In this document: piece after piece, positions 51,380-60,657 of the stretch
How positions within the stretch are numbered: position 1 is the stretch's first letter
How the letters are laid out: the number at the start of each line of letters is the position of its first letter
Origin: Xanthobacteraceae bacterium
Lineage (GTDB): Bacteria > Pseudomonadota > Alphaproteobacteria > Rhizobiales > Xanthobacteraceae
Reading direction: 5' to 3'
Length of the DNA stretch: 64,000 nt
NCBI GenBank assembly: GCA_031291475.1
Contig: JARLIY010000043.1
Span: forward strand, 36,595 to 100,594
Position numbers and translations under genes: made by a program
Notes under the pieces: generated by a model
Database searches by the model: none
Seen by the model: only the letters and a program-made list of their open reading frames with translations
What the model was told of the DNA's origin: nothing

Positions 51380-52783
51380 ATGGCAGGTCGCTTTTCGATT
51401 CGCCGCATCGCTCCTCCGGAGCCTGCTCCCGTTGGCAATGCTGTCGTTGCCGAGGCCGTGACGCCGTCCGTCGTCCCCGAGGCCGTTCCCGAAGTCACCA
51501 ACCCCCTACTCAGCGCCAAGCTCCTCGATGCTAAGGTGCGGCTGCATCACCGGTTGATCGAGGAAACCAATCTGGCGGCGCTGGAAAAGCTGGCGACCGG
51601 AGAGATCCGCAACCACGTTCAGCAGCTCGTATCCCAATACGTCCTCGCCGAGCGGCTGGCGCTCAATGCCGAGGAACTGCACGATTTTGTATCGGAAATT
51701 CTCGACGAGATGCAGGGCCTCGGCCCGCTGGAGCCCCTCCTCAAGGATCCGGCGATCAACGATATCCTGATCAACGGCCACGAATGCGTTTATGTCGAGC
51801 GGCGGGGCCTGCTCGAGCCGACCGAAATTCGCTTCAAAGACGAGGCGCACCTTTTGCGCATCATCAACAAAATTGTCTCCGCCGTCGGCCGGCGGGTCGA
51901 CGAAGGCCAGCCGATGTGTGACGCCAGGCTACTCGACGGCTCGCGTGTCAACGTGGCGGTGCGGCCGGTGGCGGTCGACGGCCCGCTGATGTCCATCCGC
52001 AAGTTTTCCAAAAAACCACTCAGTCTCGACAAGTTGGTGGAGATCGGGGCGCTGCGGCCGCAGATGGCCGACCTGCTGGCGAAGGCGGTGACGGCGCGTG
52101 TAACCCTAATCATCTCCGGTGGCACGGGCTCGGGCAAGACGACAATGCTCAACGCACTGTCGTCGTTCATCTCCGAAAAAGAGCGGCTCCTGACCATCGA
52201 GGACGCTGCCGAACTCCAATTGCAACAGCCGCATGTCGGTCGATTGGAGACACGCCCGCCTAACATCGAAGGCAAGGGCGAAATCCGCCAGCGCGATCTG
52301 GTGAAGAATGCGCTGCGCATGCGCCCAGATCGCGTGATCCTCGGCGAGTGCCGCGGCGAAGAAGCTTTCGATATGCTGCAAGCCATGAATACCGGCCACG
52401 AAGGATCGATGGCGACCATCCATGCCAATACACCGCGCGATGCCATCTCGCGGCTGGAACAGATGATCGGTATGGCCGGCATGCCGATGACGGTCGCCAG
52501 CATTCGCGGCCAGATCGCCGCCGCCATACGCGTCATCGTGCAGCTTTCGCGGCTCTCCGATGGCAATCGCCGGGTGATGAGCATCGCCGAGATTACCGGG
52601 CTCGAAGGCGACATCATTCAAATGCAGGAAATCTTCAAGTTCGTGCGCACCGGCACCGCGCCGGACGGCGGTGTGGTCGGCCATTTCCAGGCCACCGGCG
52701 TGCGCCCGCGGTTTCTTGCCGAGCTGGCTGCCATGGGAATCAAGATTCCCGGAGCTTATTTCGACCCTTCGCAGCCGCTGTGA
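51380..52783 (+). CDS. cpaF: Tad pilus secretion ATPase CpaF (TadA)
   Basis: The hexameric VirB11-like ATPase that powers Tad pilin export, 467 residues. N-terminal helical domain with LRRYLAxx-like IEETNLAALEKLATGEIRNHVQQLVSQYVLAERL; DEMQGLGPLEPLLKDPAINDILINGHECVYVERRG; Walker A IISGGTGSGKTTMLN at about residues 245-258; Asp box LLTIEDAAELQL; Walker B RPDRVILGECRGEEAFDMLQAMNTGHEGSMATIHAN with its His box. A proline-rich extension of about 45 residues precedes the core. TGATG overlap with tadB gives coupled translation. Confidence 0.96.
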   Translation: MAGRFSIRRIAPPEPAPVGNAVVAEAVTPSVVPEAVPEVTNPLLSAKLLDAKVRLHHRLIEETNLAALEKLATGEIRNHVQQLVSQYVLAERLALNAEELHDFVSEILDEMQGLGPLEPLLKDPAINDILINGHECVYVERRGLLEPTEIRFKDEAHLLRIINKIVSAVGRRVDEGQPMCDARLLDGSRVNVAVRPVAVDGPLMSIRKFSKKPLSLDKLVEIGALRPQMADLLAKAVTARVTLIISGGTGSGKTTMLNALSSFISEKERLLTIEDAAELQLQQPHVGRLETRPPNIEGKGEIRQRDLVKNALRMRPDRVILGECRGEEAFDMLQAMNTGHEGSMATIHANTPRDAISRLEQMIGMAGMPMTVASIRGQIAAAIRVIVQLSRLSDGNRRVMSIAEITGLEGDIIQMQEIFKFVRTGTAPDGGVVGHFQATGVRPRFLAELAAMGIKIPGAYFDPSQPL

Positions 52784-53757
52784 TGGCCATGTGGTTTGAT
52801 ATCGACCCAATTTATCTGATCTGGCTTTTCGTTGCTCTTTCGGCGGCATTGGCCGTCGAAGCCGTCTATCTCCTGTGCTTCTCAACTGCATCCTATCGCA
52901 GCCAGATCAACCGACGGCTGATGCTGGCCAAGGACCGTCTCGACCGCGAAAGCGTTATCGTCGCGCTCCGGCGTGAGCGCGGCCTCACCGCGCAGGGCGA
53001 CTACCGGCTCAACCTTGTTGTGCTCAATCGCCTGGTCTTGCAGTCGGGCATTACCGTCGGGTTGACCCGTCTCGCCCTGTTCATCGCCATCGGCAGCGTT
53101 GTTGCCTCTGGCGCCACCGTGTTGTTCGGCGGCAGCCTGACTGAAGCGGTCGTCGTCGCGCTCCTGAGCGCCACAGCGCTGCCGTTTTTACTGCTGCGCC
53201 TGCTGCGCGCCAGACGGCAAAAGAAATTCAGTGCCCAGCTTCCGGATGCGCTCGATACGATCGTTCGCAGCCTGCGTGCGGGTCATCCGGTGCCGGTCGC
53301 GATTTCGCTTGTGGGCCGCGAGATGCCCGATCCGGTCGGCAGCGAATTCGGAATGGTATCGGATGAAATCACCTACGGTGCGGATCTCGAAACGGCAATG
53401 CGTAATCTTTACATTCGGATCGGCTCGGACGATTTGCCGTTGTTCATCACCGCCGTCGGCATCCAGGCTTCAACTGGCGGCAATCTCGGCGAAATCCTCC
53501 ACAACCTTTCCAGCGTCATTCGCCAGCGCTTTAAGATGCGGCGAAAAATTCGGGCCTTGGCGGCGGAGGGGCGCGCTTCGGCGATGATTCTTTCGGCACT
53601 GCCGATTGGTCTTTTTATCGTGGTTCAGCTGACGTCGCCGGATTTCTACGCCTCCGTCTGGCACGAGAACCTGACCAAAATTCTGTTAGTGGGCGGCGCC
53701 AGCTGGATGCTGATCGGCAACCTGACGATGTTCAAAATGGTTAACTTCAAGATCTAA
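52783..53757 (+). CDS. tadB: Tad inner-membrane platform protein TadB
   Basis: A GspF-type platform protein of 324 residues. ATG 52783 overlaps the TGA of cpaF. It has an N-terminal membrane segment (IYLIWLFVALSAALAVEAVYLLCF), further segments near residues 90-145 and 270-320, and the T2SF cytoplasmic domain with QLPDALDTIVRSLRAGHPVPVAISLVGREMPDPVGSEFGMVSDEITYGADLETAMRNL. tadC begins 3 bp after the stop. Confidence 0.93.
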   Translation: MAMWFDIDPIYLIWLFVALSAALAVEAVYLLCFSTASYRSQINRRLMLAKDRLDRESVIVALRRERGLTAQGDYRLNLVVLNRLVLQSGITVGLTRLALFIAIGSVVASGATVLFGGSLTEAVVVALLSATALPFLLLRLLRARRQKKFSAQLPDALDTIVRSLRAGHPVPVAISLVGREMPDPVGSEFGMVSDEITYGADLETAMRNLYIRIGSDDLPLFITAVGIQASTGGNLGEILHNLSSVIRQRFKMRRKIRALAAEGRASAMILSALPIGLFIVVQLTSPDFYASVWHENLTKILLVGGASWMLIGNLTMFKMVNFKI

Positions 53758-53760
53758 AAG

Positions 53761-54708
53761 ATGGGAACGTTGAACTCCTTCGGCGACGGCGGGGTGACGA
53801 CCTTGAGCGCTCTCGTCTTCCTTGCCACCGGCACGCTTGCCTTCGCGCTGATGGTCGGCGTGCGGGCGCGTAACGCGGTGCGGCGCCGCGCCGCCCGCGC
53901 GCTCGACCAAGAGTTTTCCGCTGGCTCGCATGCGCTGCATCAGTCCGGTATCGAGACCGCACGTAGGCTCATCGACCGTGCGACCAAATACTATGCCTCG
54001 GTCGACAACAAGGATATGAAGGTTCTGCGCCGCCGGCTGTTGCAGGCGGGCATTTATAATCGGCATGCCGCCGCCTATTTCTTCCTCGCCCGCACTGTTC
54101 TGGCCGTTGGCATGGCAGTGACATCGTTGATTGCCGTGTCGCTGCTTGCGCCCCATGCCAAGACGTCGTTTTGGTTTTTGGTCGTGACCGCTGGCGTCTG
54201 CGGCTACCTGGCGCCGAGCTTCTACGTTGGTCGCCGGATCGCAGCGCGACGGTTGGAGCATCAGGCGGGATTTCCCGATTTCATGGATCTTATGGTGGTC
54301 TGCGCTGACGCCGGTCTGGCGATGGAGGCGGCGCTTGACCGGGTTGCGCGTGAGCTTGCCGACTCGCACGGTTCGCTCGCCGCCAACATTCACATCACCA
54401 ATCTGGAGATCCGCGCCGGCCGTAAGCTGACGGAAGCGCTCGAGCAGTTGGCGGACCGTCTCGGTCTTGAAGAGGCGCATTCGTTTGCCAACCTGATTCA
54501 GCAATCGGATGAGCTCGGCTCAAGCATCGGCAATGCGTTGCGGGTCTACAGCGACGACATGCGCCACAAGCGTTTGTCGCGAGCGGAAGAAAAGGCCTAC
54601 AGCCTCCCGGCCAAGCTCGCAGTCCCGATGATGGTGTGCATTTTCCCGGTTCTGTTCATCGTAATCCTGACACCGGTCATCGTCCGACTGGCTACCGGCA
54701 ATTGGTAG
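53761..54708 (+). CDS. tadC: Tad inner-membrane platform protein TadC
   Basis: The second GspF-like platform subunit, 315 residues. N-terminal membrane helix (TTLSALVFLATGTLAFALMVGV), a pair near residues 105-160, and the T2SF domain with QAGFPDFMDLMVVCADAGLAMEAALDRVARELADSHGSLAANIHITNLEIRAGRKLTEALEQLADRLGLEEAHSFANLIQQSDELGSSIGNALRVY, ending in a C-terminal segment (MVCIFPVLFIVILTPVIVRL). It is 213 bp before the TPR lipoprotein gene. Confidence 0.93.
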   Translation: MGTLNSFGDGGVTTLSALVFLATGTLAFALMVGVRARNAVRRRAARALDQEFSAGSHALHQSGIETARRLIDRATKYYASVDNKDMKVLRRRLLQAGIYNRHAAAYFFLARTVLAVGMAVTSLIAVSLLAPHAKTSFWFLVVTAGVCGYLAPSFYVGRRIAARRLEHQAGFPDFMDLMVVCADAGLAMEAALDRVARELADSHGSLAANIHITNLEIRAGRKLTEALEQLADRLGLEEAHSFANLIQQSDELGSSIGNALRVYSDDMRHKRLSRAEEKAYSLPAKLAVPMMVCIFPVLFIVILTPVIVRLATGNW

Positions 54709-54920
54709 GTCACTCTCGCTCCCGGCCAAGCCGGCAACGAAAAAAAAGGGGCGGATTTAGCCGGTATGGGGCGGTTTTGCGCCTTTCCCCCGCGGGCAAG
54801 CAATTCCTTAACCCTCATCGCCTAGCCTTCAGCTGCCGGGCTGGTCCGGCCGGCCGGTGGGACGACTGTCCTTGCTTTCTAAGGGGATTTAACCGGCGCG
54901 TTTGGGTCCGGAGCGCGTTG

Positions 54921-55532
54921 ATGAGCATCCGATCAGCCCCGCTCCTGATAGTCGCCGCGGTCTGCCTGGCGCCGCTGGGCGGGTGTGCCTCCTCGACGAA
55001 ACTCAGCGATCTATGGTCGTCAAAGGGGCCCGAAGACTCGGCTGTGCCGTCGACCGGTACCAGCGATACGACCGGCTCCATCGTCACGCCGCCGGCCGAG
55101 CCGGGCCCAAGTGGAGAACCAAACGCGTCATTGGCCCAGCCCGGCCTCGTTGGCGACGATCCCAACGACGACCTGCAACTCGGCAAAAAATATTTCCGCA
55201 GCAACAACTTTGGGTTGGCTGAGAAAAGCTTCCGCTCCGCGGCGGAAAGGCATCCGCGCGACGCCGAGGCTTGGATCGGGCTTGCCGCCTCCTACGATCG
55301 TTTGCGGCGCTTCGATCTCGCCGATCGCGCCTATCAGGAGGCCGTGCGGATTGTCGGCAAGACGCCGGAAGTCCTCAACAATATCGGCTTCTCCTACATG
55401 CTGCGCGGCGATTATGCGCGTGCACAAAAGACATTCCGCGAGGCACAGGCCAAGGATCCGGCCAATCCCTACATCCAAGCCAATATCCGATTACTTGAAG
55501 AAAGCTATAGCGGCGGCAAGGCGGTGCAGTGA
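54921..55532 (+). CDS. tadD: Tad-associated TPR lipoprotein (TadD-like)
   Basis: A 203-residue lipoprotein with lipobox LGGCAS (signal APLLIVAAVCLAPLGGCAS) and, after a Ser/Pro/Gly-rich linker, three TPR-like repeats: DLQLGKKYFRSNNFGLAEKSFRSAAERHPRDAEAWIGLAASYDRLRRFDLADRAYQEAVRI and PEVLNNIGFSYMLRGDYARAQKTFREAQAKDP. TadD proteins are outer-membrane lipoproteins needed for Tad assembly. It is the last gene of the locus here; TadE/F/G and pilin are not present. Confidence 0.85.
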   Translation: MSIRSAPLLIVAAVCLAPLGGCASSTKLSDLWSSKGPEDSAVPSTGTSDTTGSIVTPPAEPGPSGEPNASLAQPGLVGDDPNDDLQLGKKYFRSNNFGLAEKSFRSAAERHPRDAEAWIGLAASYDRLRRFDLADRAYQEAVRIVGKTPEVLNNIGFSYMLRGDYARAQKTFREAQAKDPANPYIQANIRLLEESYSGGKAVQ

Positions 55533-55537
55533 AAGGG

Positions 55538-55696
55538 ATGGCCGTACTTTCTCCATGGTCACCTAATCACGGCGTGATTGTGCCACCCCATGACGATTTC
55601 ACGGGAGCCGATTTCGCGGCCGATGATCTTGCCAAAGGGCTCGACCGTTCGCTGCTCAAAGGATTGACGCCGCGTCAGTCCATCGCCAGCTTATAA
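55538..55696 (+). CDS. Possible 52-residue mini-ORF
   Basis: An ORF of 52 codons between the TadD stop and the flavin monooxygenase start. It begins MAVLSPWSPNHGVIVPPHDD, continues with FTGADFAADDLAKGLDRSLL and ends TPRQSIASL. GAAAGGG lies directly before the ATG, too close to be a good ribosome-binding site. It may be the remnant of a longer gene or noise; nothing identifies it. Confidence 0.2.
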   Translation: MAVLSPWSPNHGVIVPPHDDFTGADFAADDLAKGLDRSLLKGLTPRQSIASL

Positions 55697-55702
55697 GGCG
55701 CC

Positions 55703-57046
55703 ATGAACGGCTCACGGCAATTGCATCTCGGCGCCTTCATGCGTCCGGTCACCATTCATACTGGTGCCTGGCGCTATCCGGGCGCCTTTGCGGACGCCAA
55801 TTTCAACTTCGCGCATATCAAGCGTTTCGCGCAAACGCTGGAGCGGGCCAGGTTCGACGCGTTCTTCATGGCCGATCATCTGGCGGTGTTGAACATGCCG
55901 CTGGAGGCGCTCAAGCACAGCCACACCGTGACCTCGTTCGAGCCGTTTACACTGCTTTCGGCTCTGGCGATGGTCACCGAGCATCTCGGCCTCGTCGCTA
56001 CCGGCTCGACCACGTTCGACGCGCCCTATCACGTCGCCCGGCGGTTCGCTTCGCTCGATCATTTGAGCGGCGGCCGCGCCGGCTGGAATATCGTCACCAC
56101 CTCCAATCCGGACGCGGCGCTCAATTTCGGCATGACCGATCATATGGAGCACGGCGAGCGTTATCGCCGTGCCCGGGAGTTCTACGATGTCGTCACCGGG
56201 CTGTGGGATTCCTGGGCGCATGACGCCTTCATCCGCGACGTCGAGCACGGGCTATTCTTCGATCCAGACAAGCTGCACGTGCTCAATCACAAGGGCGAGT
56301 ATTTGTCGGTGCGCGGGCCCCTCAACATCGCTCGTCCGATCCAGGGCTGGCCGGTCATCGTCCAGGCCGGCGCCTCCGATTCCGGCCGCCAGCTCGCGGC
56401 CGAAACCGCGGAAGCGGTATTCACCCCGCCGAGCAACATCGCCGCCGGACGCGAATTCTACGCCGACGTGAAGGGACGCATGGAAAAGGCCGGCCGCTCG
56501 CCCGACCATATGAAGATCATGCCCGCCTGCTTCGTCGTCGTCGGCGACACCGTCGAGGAGGCGCGCGCCAAGCGGGCCAAGCTCGACAGTCTGGTCCACT
56601 ACGACAGCGCCATCGCCTCATTGTCGATCGCGCTCGGCCACGATGCCTCGCGCTTTCCTCCGGATGAGCCGCTGCCCGAAATTCCCGAAAGCAACGCCAG
56701 CAAGAGCGCGCGGTATCGGGTGGTGGCGATGGCGGCACGGGAAAAACTTACGGTCCGGCAGCTCGCACAACGGCTCGGCGGCTATTCCGGGCTCGCCATG
56801 GTCGGCACGCCGAAATCCATCGCCGACGAAATGGAAGAATGGCTGCTGACGAAAGCGAGCGACGGCTTCACGATCATGTTCCCGTATTTGCCCGGCGGGC
56901 TCGAGGACTTTGTCGCCTCGGTCGTGCCGGAGTTGCAGCGCCGCGGGCTCTTTCGCCGCGAATACCAGGGCAAGACCTTGCGCGAAAATCTCGGCCTGCC
57001 GCGCCCGGGCAACCGGTTCTTTGAAGCGCGCAAGGCCGCGGAGTGA
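55703..57046 (+). CDS. LLM-class flavin-dependent monooxygenase (NtaA/SnaA/DszA family)
   Basis: A 447-residue luciferase-like monooxygenase that uses reduced FMN supplied by a separate reductase. The family is seen in LHLGAFMRPVTIHTGAWRYPGAF, FAQTLERARFDAFFMADHLAVLNM, EPFTLLSALAMVTEHLGLVATGSTTFDAPYHVARRFASLDHLSGGRAGWNIVTTSNPDAALNFG, and RGPLNIARPIQGWPVIVQAGASDSGRQLAAETAEAVFTPPSN. Members oxidise nitrilotriacetate, sulfonates, dibenzothiophene sulfone or EDTA; the substrate here is not predictable. No reductase gene is adjacent. Confidence 0.93.
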   Translation: MNGSRQLHLGAFMRPVTIHTGAWRYPGAFADANFNFAHIKRFAQTLERARFDAFFMADHLAVLNMPLEALKHSHTVTSFEPFTLLSALAMVTEHLGLVATGSTTFDAPYHVARRFASLDHLSGGRAGWNIVTTSNPDAALNFGMTDHMEHGERYRRAREFYDVVTGLWDSWAHDAFIRDVEHGLFFDPDKLHVLNHKGEYLSVRGPLNIARPIQGWPVIVQAGASDSGRQLAAETAEAVFTPPSNIAAGREFYADVKGRMEKAGRSPDHMKIMPACFVVVGDTVEEARAKRAKLDSLVHYDSAIASLSIALGHDASRFPPDEPLPEIPESNASKSARYRVVAMAAREKLTVRQLAQRLGGYSGLAMVGTPKSIADEMEEWLLTKASDGFTIMFPYLPGGLEDFVASVVPELQRRGLFRREYQGKTLRENLGLPRPGNRFFEARKAAE

Positions 57047-57055
57047 CGGCCGGCT

Positions 57056-57121
57056 CTAGCGTTTTCGTGACGCATGATCTTTTCGGAAAACCGGGTTCCA
57101 CTTTTCCGGATCATGCGCTAG
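57056..57121. repeat. Palindromic repeat (GCATGATC ... GGATCATGC)
   Basis: Outer arms CTAGCG/CGCTAG, then GCATGATC against GGATCATGC, with inner GGAAAA/TTTTCC around an ACCGGGTTCCAC core. I recognise it as a highly dispersed Rhizobiales intergenic palindrome with a core like GGAAAACCGGTTTCCACTTTTCC. It fills the gap between the convergent monooxygenase and UDP-glucose dehydrogenase stops. Confidence 0.8.
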
Positions 57122-58471
57122 CTACCGTCGCCGCCGACGATCTGCGTTAGAGCGCAACCGCGGGCCCGGGGGTCTTCCGACGCAGGAATAATCGAAGCCG
57201 AAGCGACTGATTTCCTCCGGCGGGTAGATATTCCGCAGATCGACGATCACCGGGCGTTTCATCAGCTTGCGCAAACGTTCGAGATCAAGCGCGCGAAACT
57301 CATCCCATTCGGTGGCGATCACCAGCGCATCGGCCCCGTCAGCGCAGGCATAAACGCTGTCGCCGTAGGTGACGTTCTCCAGCACGGCCTTGGCCTGATC
57401 CAGGCTGGCGGGATCGTAGGCGCGGACCCGCGCGCCCATGTCCTGCAGCGCCGTAATCAGCGGCACTGAGGGAGCTTCGCGCATGTCATCGGTGTTGGGC
57501 TTGAAGGCAAGGCCGAGGACCGCAATGGTCTTGCCGCGCACGCCATCGGTGAACATCGCCGCCACCTTTCGCGCCATGGCGCGCTTTCTGGTCTCATTGA
57601 CCGAGGTGACGGCTTCGAGGATGCGCAAGGGCACCTCGTAGTCTTGGGCGGTCTTGATCAGGGCGCGGACATCCTTGGGAAAGCAGGAGCCGCCGAAGCC
57701 CGGACCGGCATGCAGAAATTTGCCGCCGATGCGGTTGTCGAGCCCGATCCCGCGCGCGACCTCCTGCACGTCGGCGCCGACCTTTTCGCAAAGATCCGCG
57801 ATTTCGTTGATGAAGGTAATCTTGGTCGCCAGAAACGCGTTGGCGGCGTATTTGATCAGCTCCGCATTGCGCCGGCTGGTGTAAAGCATCGGCGGCTGGT
57901 TGAGGCTGAGCGGGCGATAAATCTCCGCCACGATCTCCCGGGCGCGCTCGTCGTTGGTGCCGACGACGATCCGATCGGGGTGCTTGAAATCGTGGACCGC
58001 GGCGCCTTCGCGCAGGAATTCGGGATTCGACACGACGGCTGCGTCTTTTTCCGGCGCGGTTTCTGCGATGATGCGCTCGACCTCGTCCCCGGTGCCCACG
58101 GGCACGGTCGACTTCACGATCACGACCGTGAAGCCTTCGAGCGCCGCCGCAATCTCCCGCGCCGCCTCGTGGACGTAGGCCAGGTCCGCGTGTCCGTCGC
58201 CGCGCCGCGAGGGAGTGCCGACCGCGATGAACACCGCTTCGGCGTTGCGTACGGTTCCGCCGAGATCGGTAGTGAATTTAAGCCGGCCTTGTGCGGCATT
58301 GGCGCCGACGAGATCGTGCAATCCGGGCTCGTAGATCGGAATCTCGCCGTGCATAAGTTTTTCAATTTTGCCGGCATCCTTGTCGACACACACGACATGG
58401 TGGCCGAAATCCGCCATGCAGGCGCCGGAGACCAGACCGACATAGCCTGTGCCAATCATAGCGATCCGCAT
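57122..58471 (-). CDS. ugd: UDP-glucose 6-dehydrogenase
   Basis: Oxidises UDP-glucose to UDP-glucuronate with two NAD+, feeding polysaccharide synthesis. The 449 residues begin MRIAMIGTGYVGLVSGACMADFGHHVVCVDKDA. FIAVGTPSRRGDGHADLAYVHEAA, STVPVGTGDEV, NPEFLREGAAVHDFKHPDRIVVG and the catalytic-Cys motif GPGFGGSCFPKDVRALIKTA (Cys near residue 263) are typical, followed by VLGLAFKPNTDDMREAPS. A short Arg/Pro-rich tail follows the family core. No polysaccharide gene is adjacent. Confidence 0.96.
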   Translation of the reverse strand: MRIAMIGTGYVGLVSGACMADFGHHVVCVDKDAGKIEKLMHGEIPIYEPGLHDLVGANAAQGRLKFTTDLGGTVRNAEAVFIAVGTPSRRGDGHADLAYVHEAAREIAAALEGFTVVIVKSTVPVGTGDEVERIIAETAPEKDAAVVSNPEFLREGAAVHDFKHPDRIVVGTNDERAREIVAEIYRPLSLNQPPMLYTSRRNAELIKYAANAFLATKITFINEIADLCEKVGADVQEVARGIGLDNRIGGKFLHAGPGFGGSCFPKDVRALIKTAQDYEVPLRILEAVTSVNETRKRAMARKVAAMFTDGVRGKTIAVLGLAFKPNTDDMREAPSVPLITALQDMGARVRAYDPASLDQAKAVLENVTYGDSVYACADGADALVIATEWDEFRALDLERLRKLMKRPVIVDLRNIYPPEEISRFGFDYSCVGRPPGPRLRSNADRRRRR

Positions 58472-58925
58472 GCAGCTCCCCCTGATTCGCCGCTTTTTAC
58501 CGCGCCGGCAGGCGAAAATTCCTAGTGTGATTCTGCGACCAAGTCTTTACGCGATTCCCGGATTGATGCGGAGCAAAAGCGACGCGTTTGACGCTGAACG
58601 GAGTTGGTCAAACTTGTAGCCCAACAATATCAGATCCACCACATCGCGCAGTTTGTCGCGTGCTTTTTGCCCAGCCCCCCGACAGGGGCGAGAGCGCGGC
58701 CGGTGCATCCCATTCGCGTCAGATAATGCAGCGCAATCAACGTCGCCTTCCGGGGGTAAAGCTGCCGTGACGCAGACATCCTGCGATGTCGCCTTTTGAC
58801 CCACAGCGGTCCTTGCGGGGCTGTCAATTTGCGCTGCAACAAACGCTTGGACTCTTAGTCGATCACCTCGTCGGCGCGACAGTGATGAAGATGCGACGTT
58901 GATTGCGCGGCACAATTAGTTCGAA
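58472..58925. other. Gene-free interval with repeat-like remnants
   Basis: I see no supported gene here. A minus-strand frame of 122 codons covers 58547-58915 but has no recognisable features. Parts of it (around 58770-58850, 'gcgatgtcgccttttgacccacagcggtcc') resemble a sequence family repeated across Bradyrhizobium-type genomes, so I read it as repeat remnant rather than a gene. Confidence 0.35.
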
Positions 58926-59369
58926 CTATCGCATTCTCTCATTGTCATGCCCAGAACCTGCATTCTTGCAGGTATAGCCCGATCCCGGAATTTCGGGATT
59001 ATCGCAATCATTCGTGCATGTGCGCATACCGCCGTGCCAATGCCAGCCGACGTTGGGGTCTGGAGAGTCGCGATTATAGGTGACCGCGTTAGACGAGAAA
59101 TCCCGCACGGTTTTTACAGACTCCCACCGCCATTTGCGACCGAGCATGCATTGCTTGAATGCCGGCGTGTCCGGTCTGTAGCGGCCGCCGCCGGTTTGGC
59201 CGTAGCAAAAGTTGAGGTCGGCCTCAAAGGTGGCGTCGTTGCGCGCGTGTCCGTTGGGACGCACCAAATCGTAATAGGTGTCGTTGGTGCCGGCGTGCGC
59301 GCCGGCGAGTCCGCTCATCAGTGCGACGGACATGGCAATGCTGCACTTATAAATAGCAGCACGTTTCAT
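58926..59369 (-). CDS. Secreted cysteine-containing protein of unknown function
   Basis: A 147-residue protein with a signal peptide (SIAMSVALMSGLAGAHA). The mature part, TYYDLVRPNGHARNDATFEADLNFCYGQTGGGRYRPDTPAFKQCMLGRKWRWESVKT, contains FCYGQTG and FKQCMLGRKWR, a pattern I associate with small exported proteins of rhizobia. The C-terminus has CTNDCDNPEIPGSGYTC, with more cysteines. ATG 59369 has GGAGGC 7 bp upstream, better than the longer open frame. Function unknown. Confidence 0.65.
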   Translation of the reverse strand: MKRAAIYKCSIAMSVALMSGLAGAHAGTNDTYYDLVRPNGHARNDATFEADLNFCYGQTGGGRYRPDTPAFKQCMLGRKWRWESVKTVRDFSSNAVTYNRDSPDPNVGWHWHGGMRTCTNDCDNPEIPGSGYTCKNAGSGHDNERMR

Positions 59370-59570
59370 CTGTTGCCTCCGATCTGGCGGCTCAAGGGCC
59401 TCGTGCGCCTCGACGCATGAGACAAGGACAGTTTTTGGTGTCGGTCGGACTGCAGCCGTTTCATGCATTCGCAGGCACATTCTCATTTTGCGGTTCGATA
59501 GCGGCCTCCCTCTGCGCGGCCGATGGTGAGCGAATGAAACTTATCCAATATCGCGCAGCGGTTCGGATTG

Positions 59571-60377
59571 CTATTTCGCGGCAGCCAACGCAGTGCTCAA
59601 GGCCGCTAAATCTTTCCGCACCGTATCGTCTTTGGTTGCGCTTTCGGCGCGTTCGATCATGCTCATCACCTGAGGCCGATATTGCGGCGGAATGAAACCG
59701 GCCCACACCTCGCGCGTATCGCCCATCGCTCCGCTGACGAGCCGAGCATTGGCGGGCTTCATGCCTTGAGCAATCGTAACGACCGCACCGTAGATCATTT
59801 CCGCGCCGCCGTTGCGAGACCGGTTAAAGCCCTCTTGGCGCACCGGCGTGCGCTGCTCGGCCGGAAGTTGATCGAGAAAAAACGTTACCGCTTGCGCTAA
59901 GCGTGCAGAAACACGGATCATGTAATCCTGCGTGATCGCCTCCTGGTCCTCGTAATCCGAGGCGTTCCGCTTTACGGCCGCAATCTGATCGGCGGTCGGG
60001 GTGGCGGAAGGGGTCACTCCGAAATAGAGGATGGATTTGGCGACTCCGTTCGCGGTGGCGACCCACTGCGGGAGCCAGTTCACGTCGTTTGCCTGGGTCG
60101 GCGGCAACGCCGCGAGTTGCTTCAGGTCAAATACCCGGGCAAACAAATCGGATACGGGGGGCTTCGTGAAATCCGGCCGGTCGCCGGTTTTTGCCGCGAA
60201 GTCGATATAAAGCTGCAACCGGTTTGCCGAATCCTTTGCGCCCGCCAGAAAAACGGGCTCCTCCTGCCCCCGGGCGGCAGGAGCAAGAACCGCCAGCAGC
60301 AGTAGGGCTCGCAACGTCGGTATAGCCAATCTTCCGAGCAAATTAGATACCCCCAAATCGGCGGCGTGTCCCACCAC
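59571..60377 (-). CDS. Secreted alanine-rich protein of unknown function
   Basis: A 268-residue protein with a hydrophobic signal-like start (TLRALLLLAVLAPAARGQEEPVF) and a mostly helical mature part: LQLYIDFAAKTGDRPDFTKPPVSDLFARVFDLKQLAAL, and VRVSARLAQAVTFFLDQLPAEQRTPVRQEGFNRSRNGGAEMIYGAV. The start codon is GTG 60377, with TTG 60341 as an alternative. I do not recognise a family. It is convergent with none and divergent from the interrupted gene at 60658. Confidence 0.55.
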   Translation of the reverse strand: MVGHAADLGVSNLLGRLAIPTLRALLLLAVLAPAARGQEEPVFLAGAKDSANRLQLYIDFAAKTGDRPDFTKPPVSDLFARVFDLKQLAALPPTQANDVNWLPQWVATANGVAKSILYFGVTPSATPTADQIAAVKRNASDYEDQEAITQDYMIRVSARLAQAVTFFLDQLPAEQRTPVRQEGFNRSRNGGAEMIYGAVVTIAQGMKPANARLVSGAMGDTREVWAGFIPPQYRPQVMSMIERAESATKDDTVRKDLAALSTALAAAK

Positions 60378-60657
60378 GGTGGGCAGGCTACGCTGCGCAT
60401 TTAACAGGTAAGTCGCAGGCCACCGCCTCGGGTTCAGCGTGTGGCGCCATCCCGGATCAAACTTTATGCAATATTACGAACTCGCGCGACCTTTCCGGTG
60501 ACTAATCGGCGGTGCAAGGCCGGGGCAGATGTTCGGTCGGCTTGGTGCCCATCCGGCAAATTTCCCGATTGTTGAATAACAATGAACAGCCGGGAAATGA
60601 TTTGCTCCGCGCAGGGACCCCGCTACGATCGCTTGTGCTGTGACTTGGGGAGAGGCA

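Noticed and set aside
58547..58915. 122-codon minus-strand ORF between ugd and the secreted-protein gene
   Set aside because: No signal, domain or ribosome-binding site, and part of it looks like a dispersed repeat.
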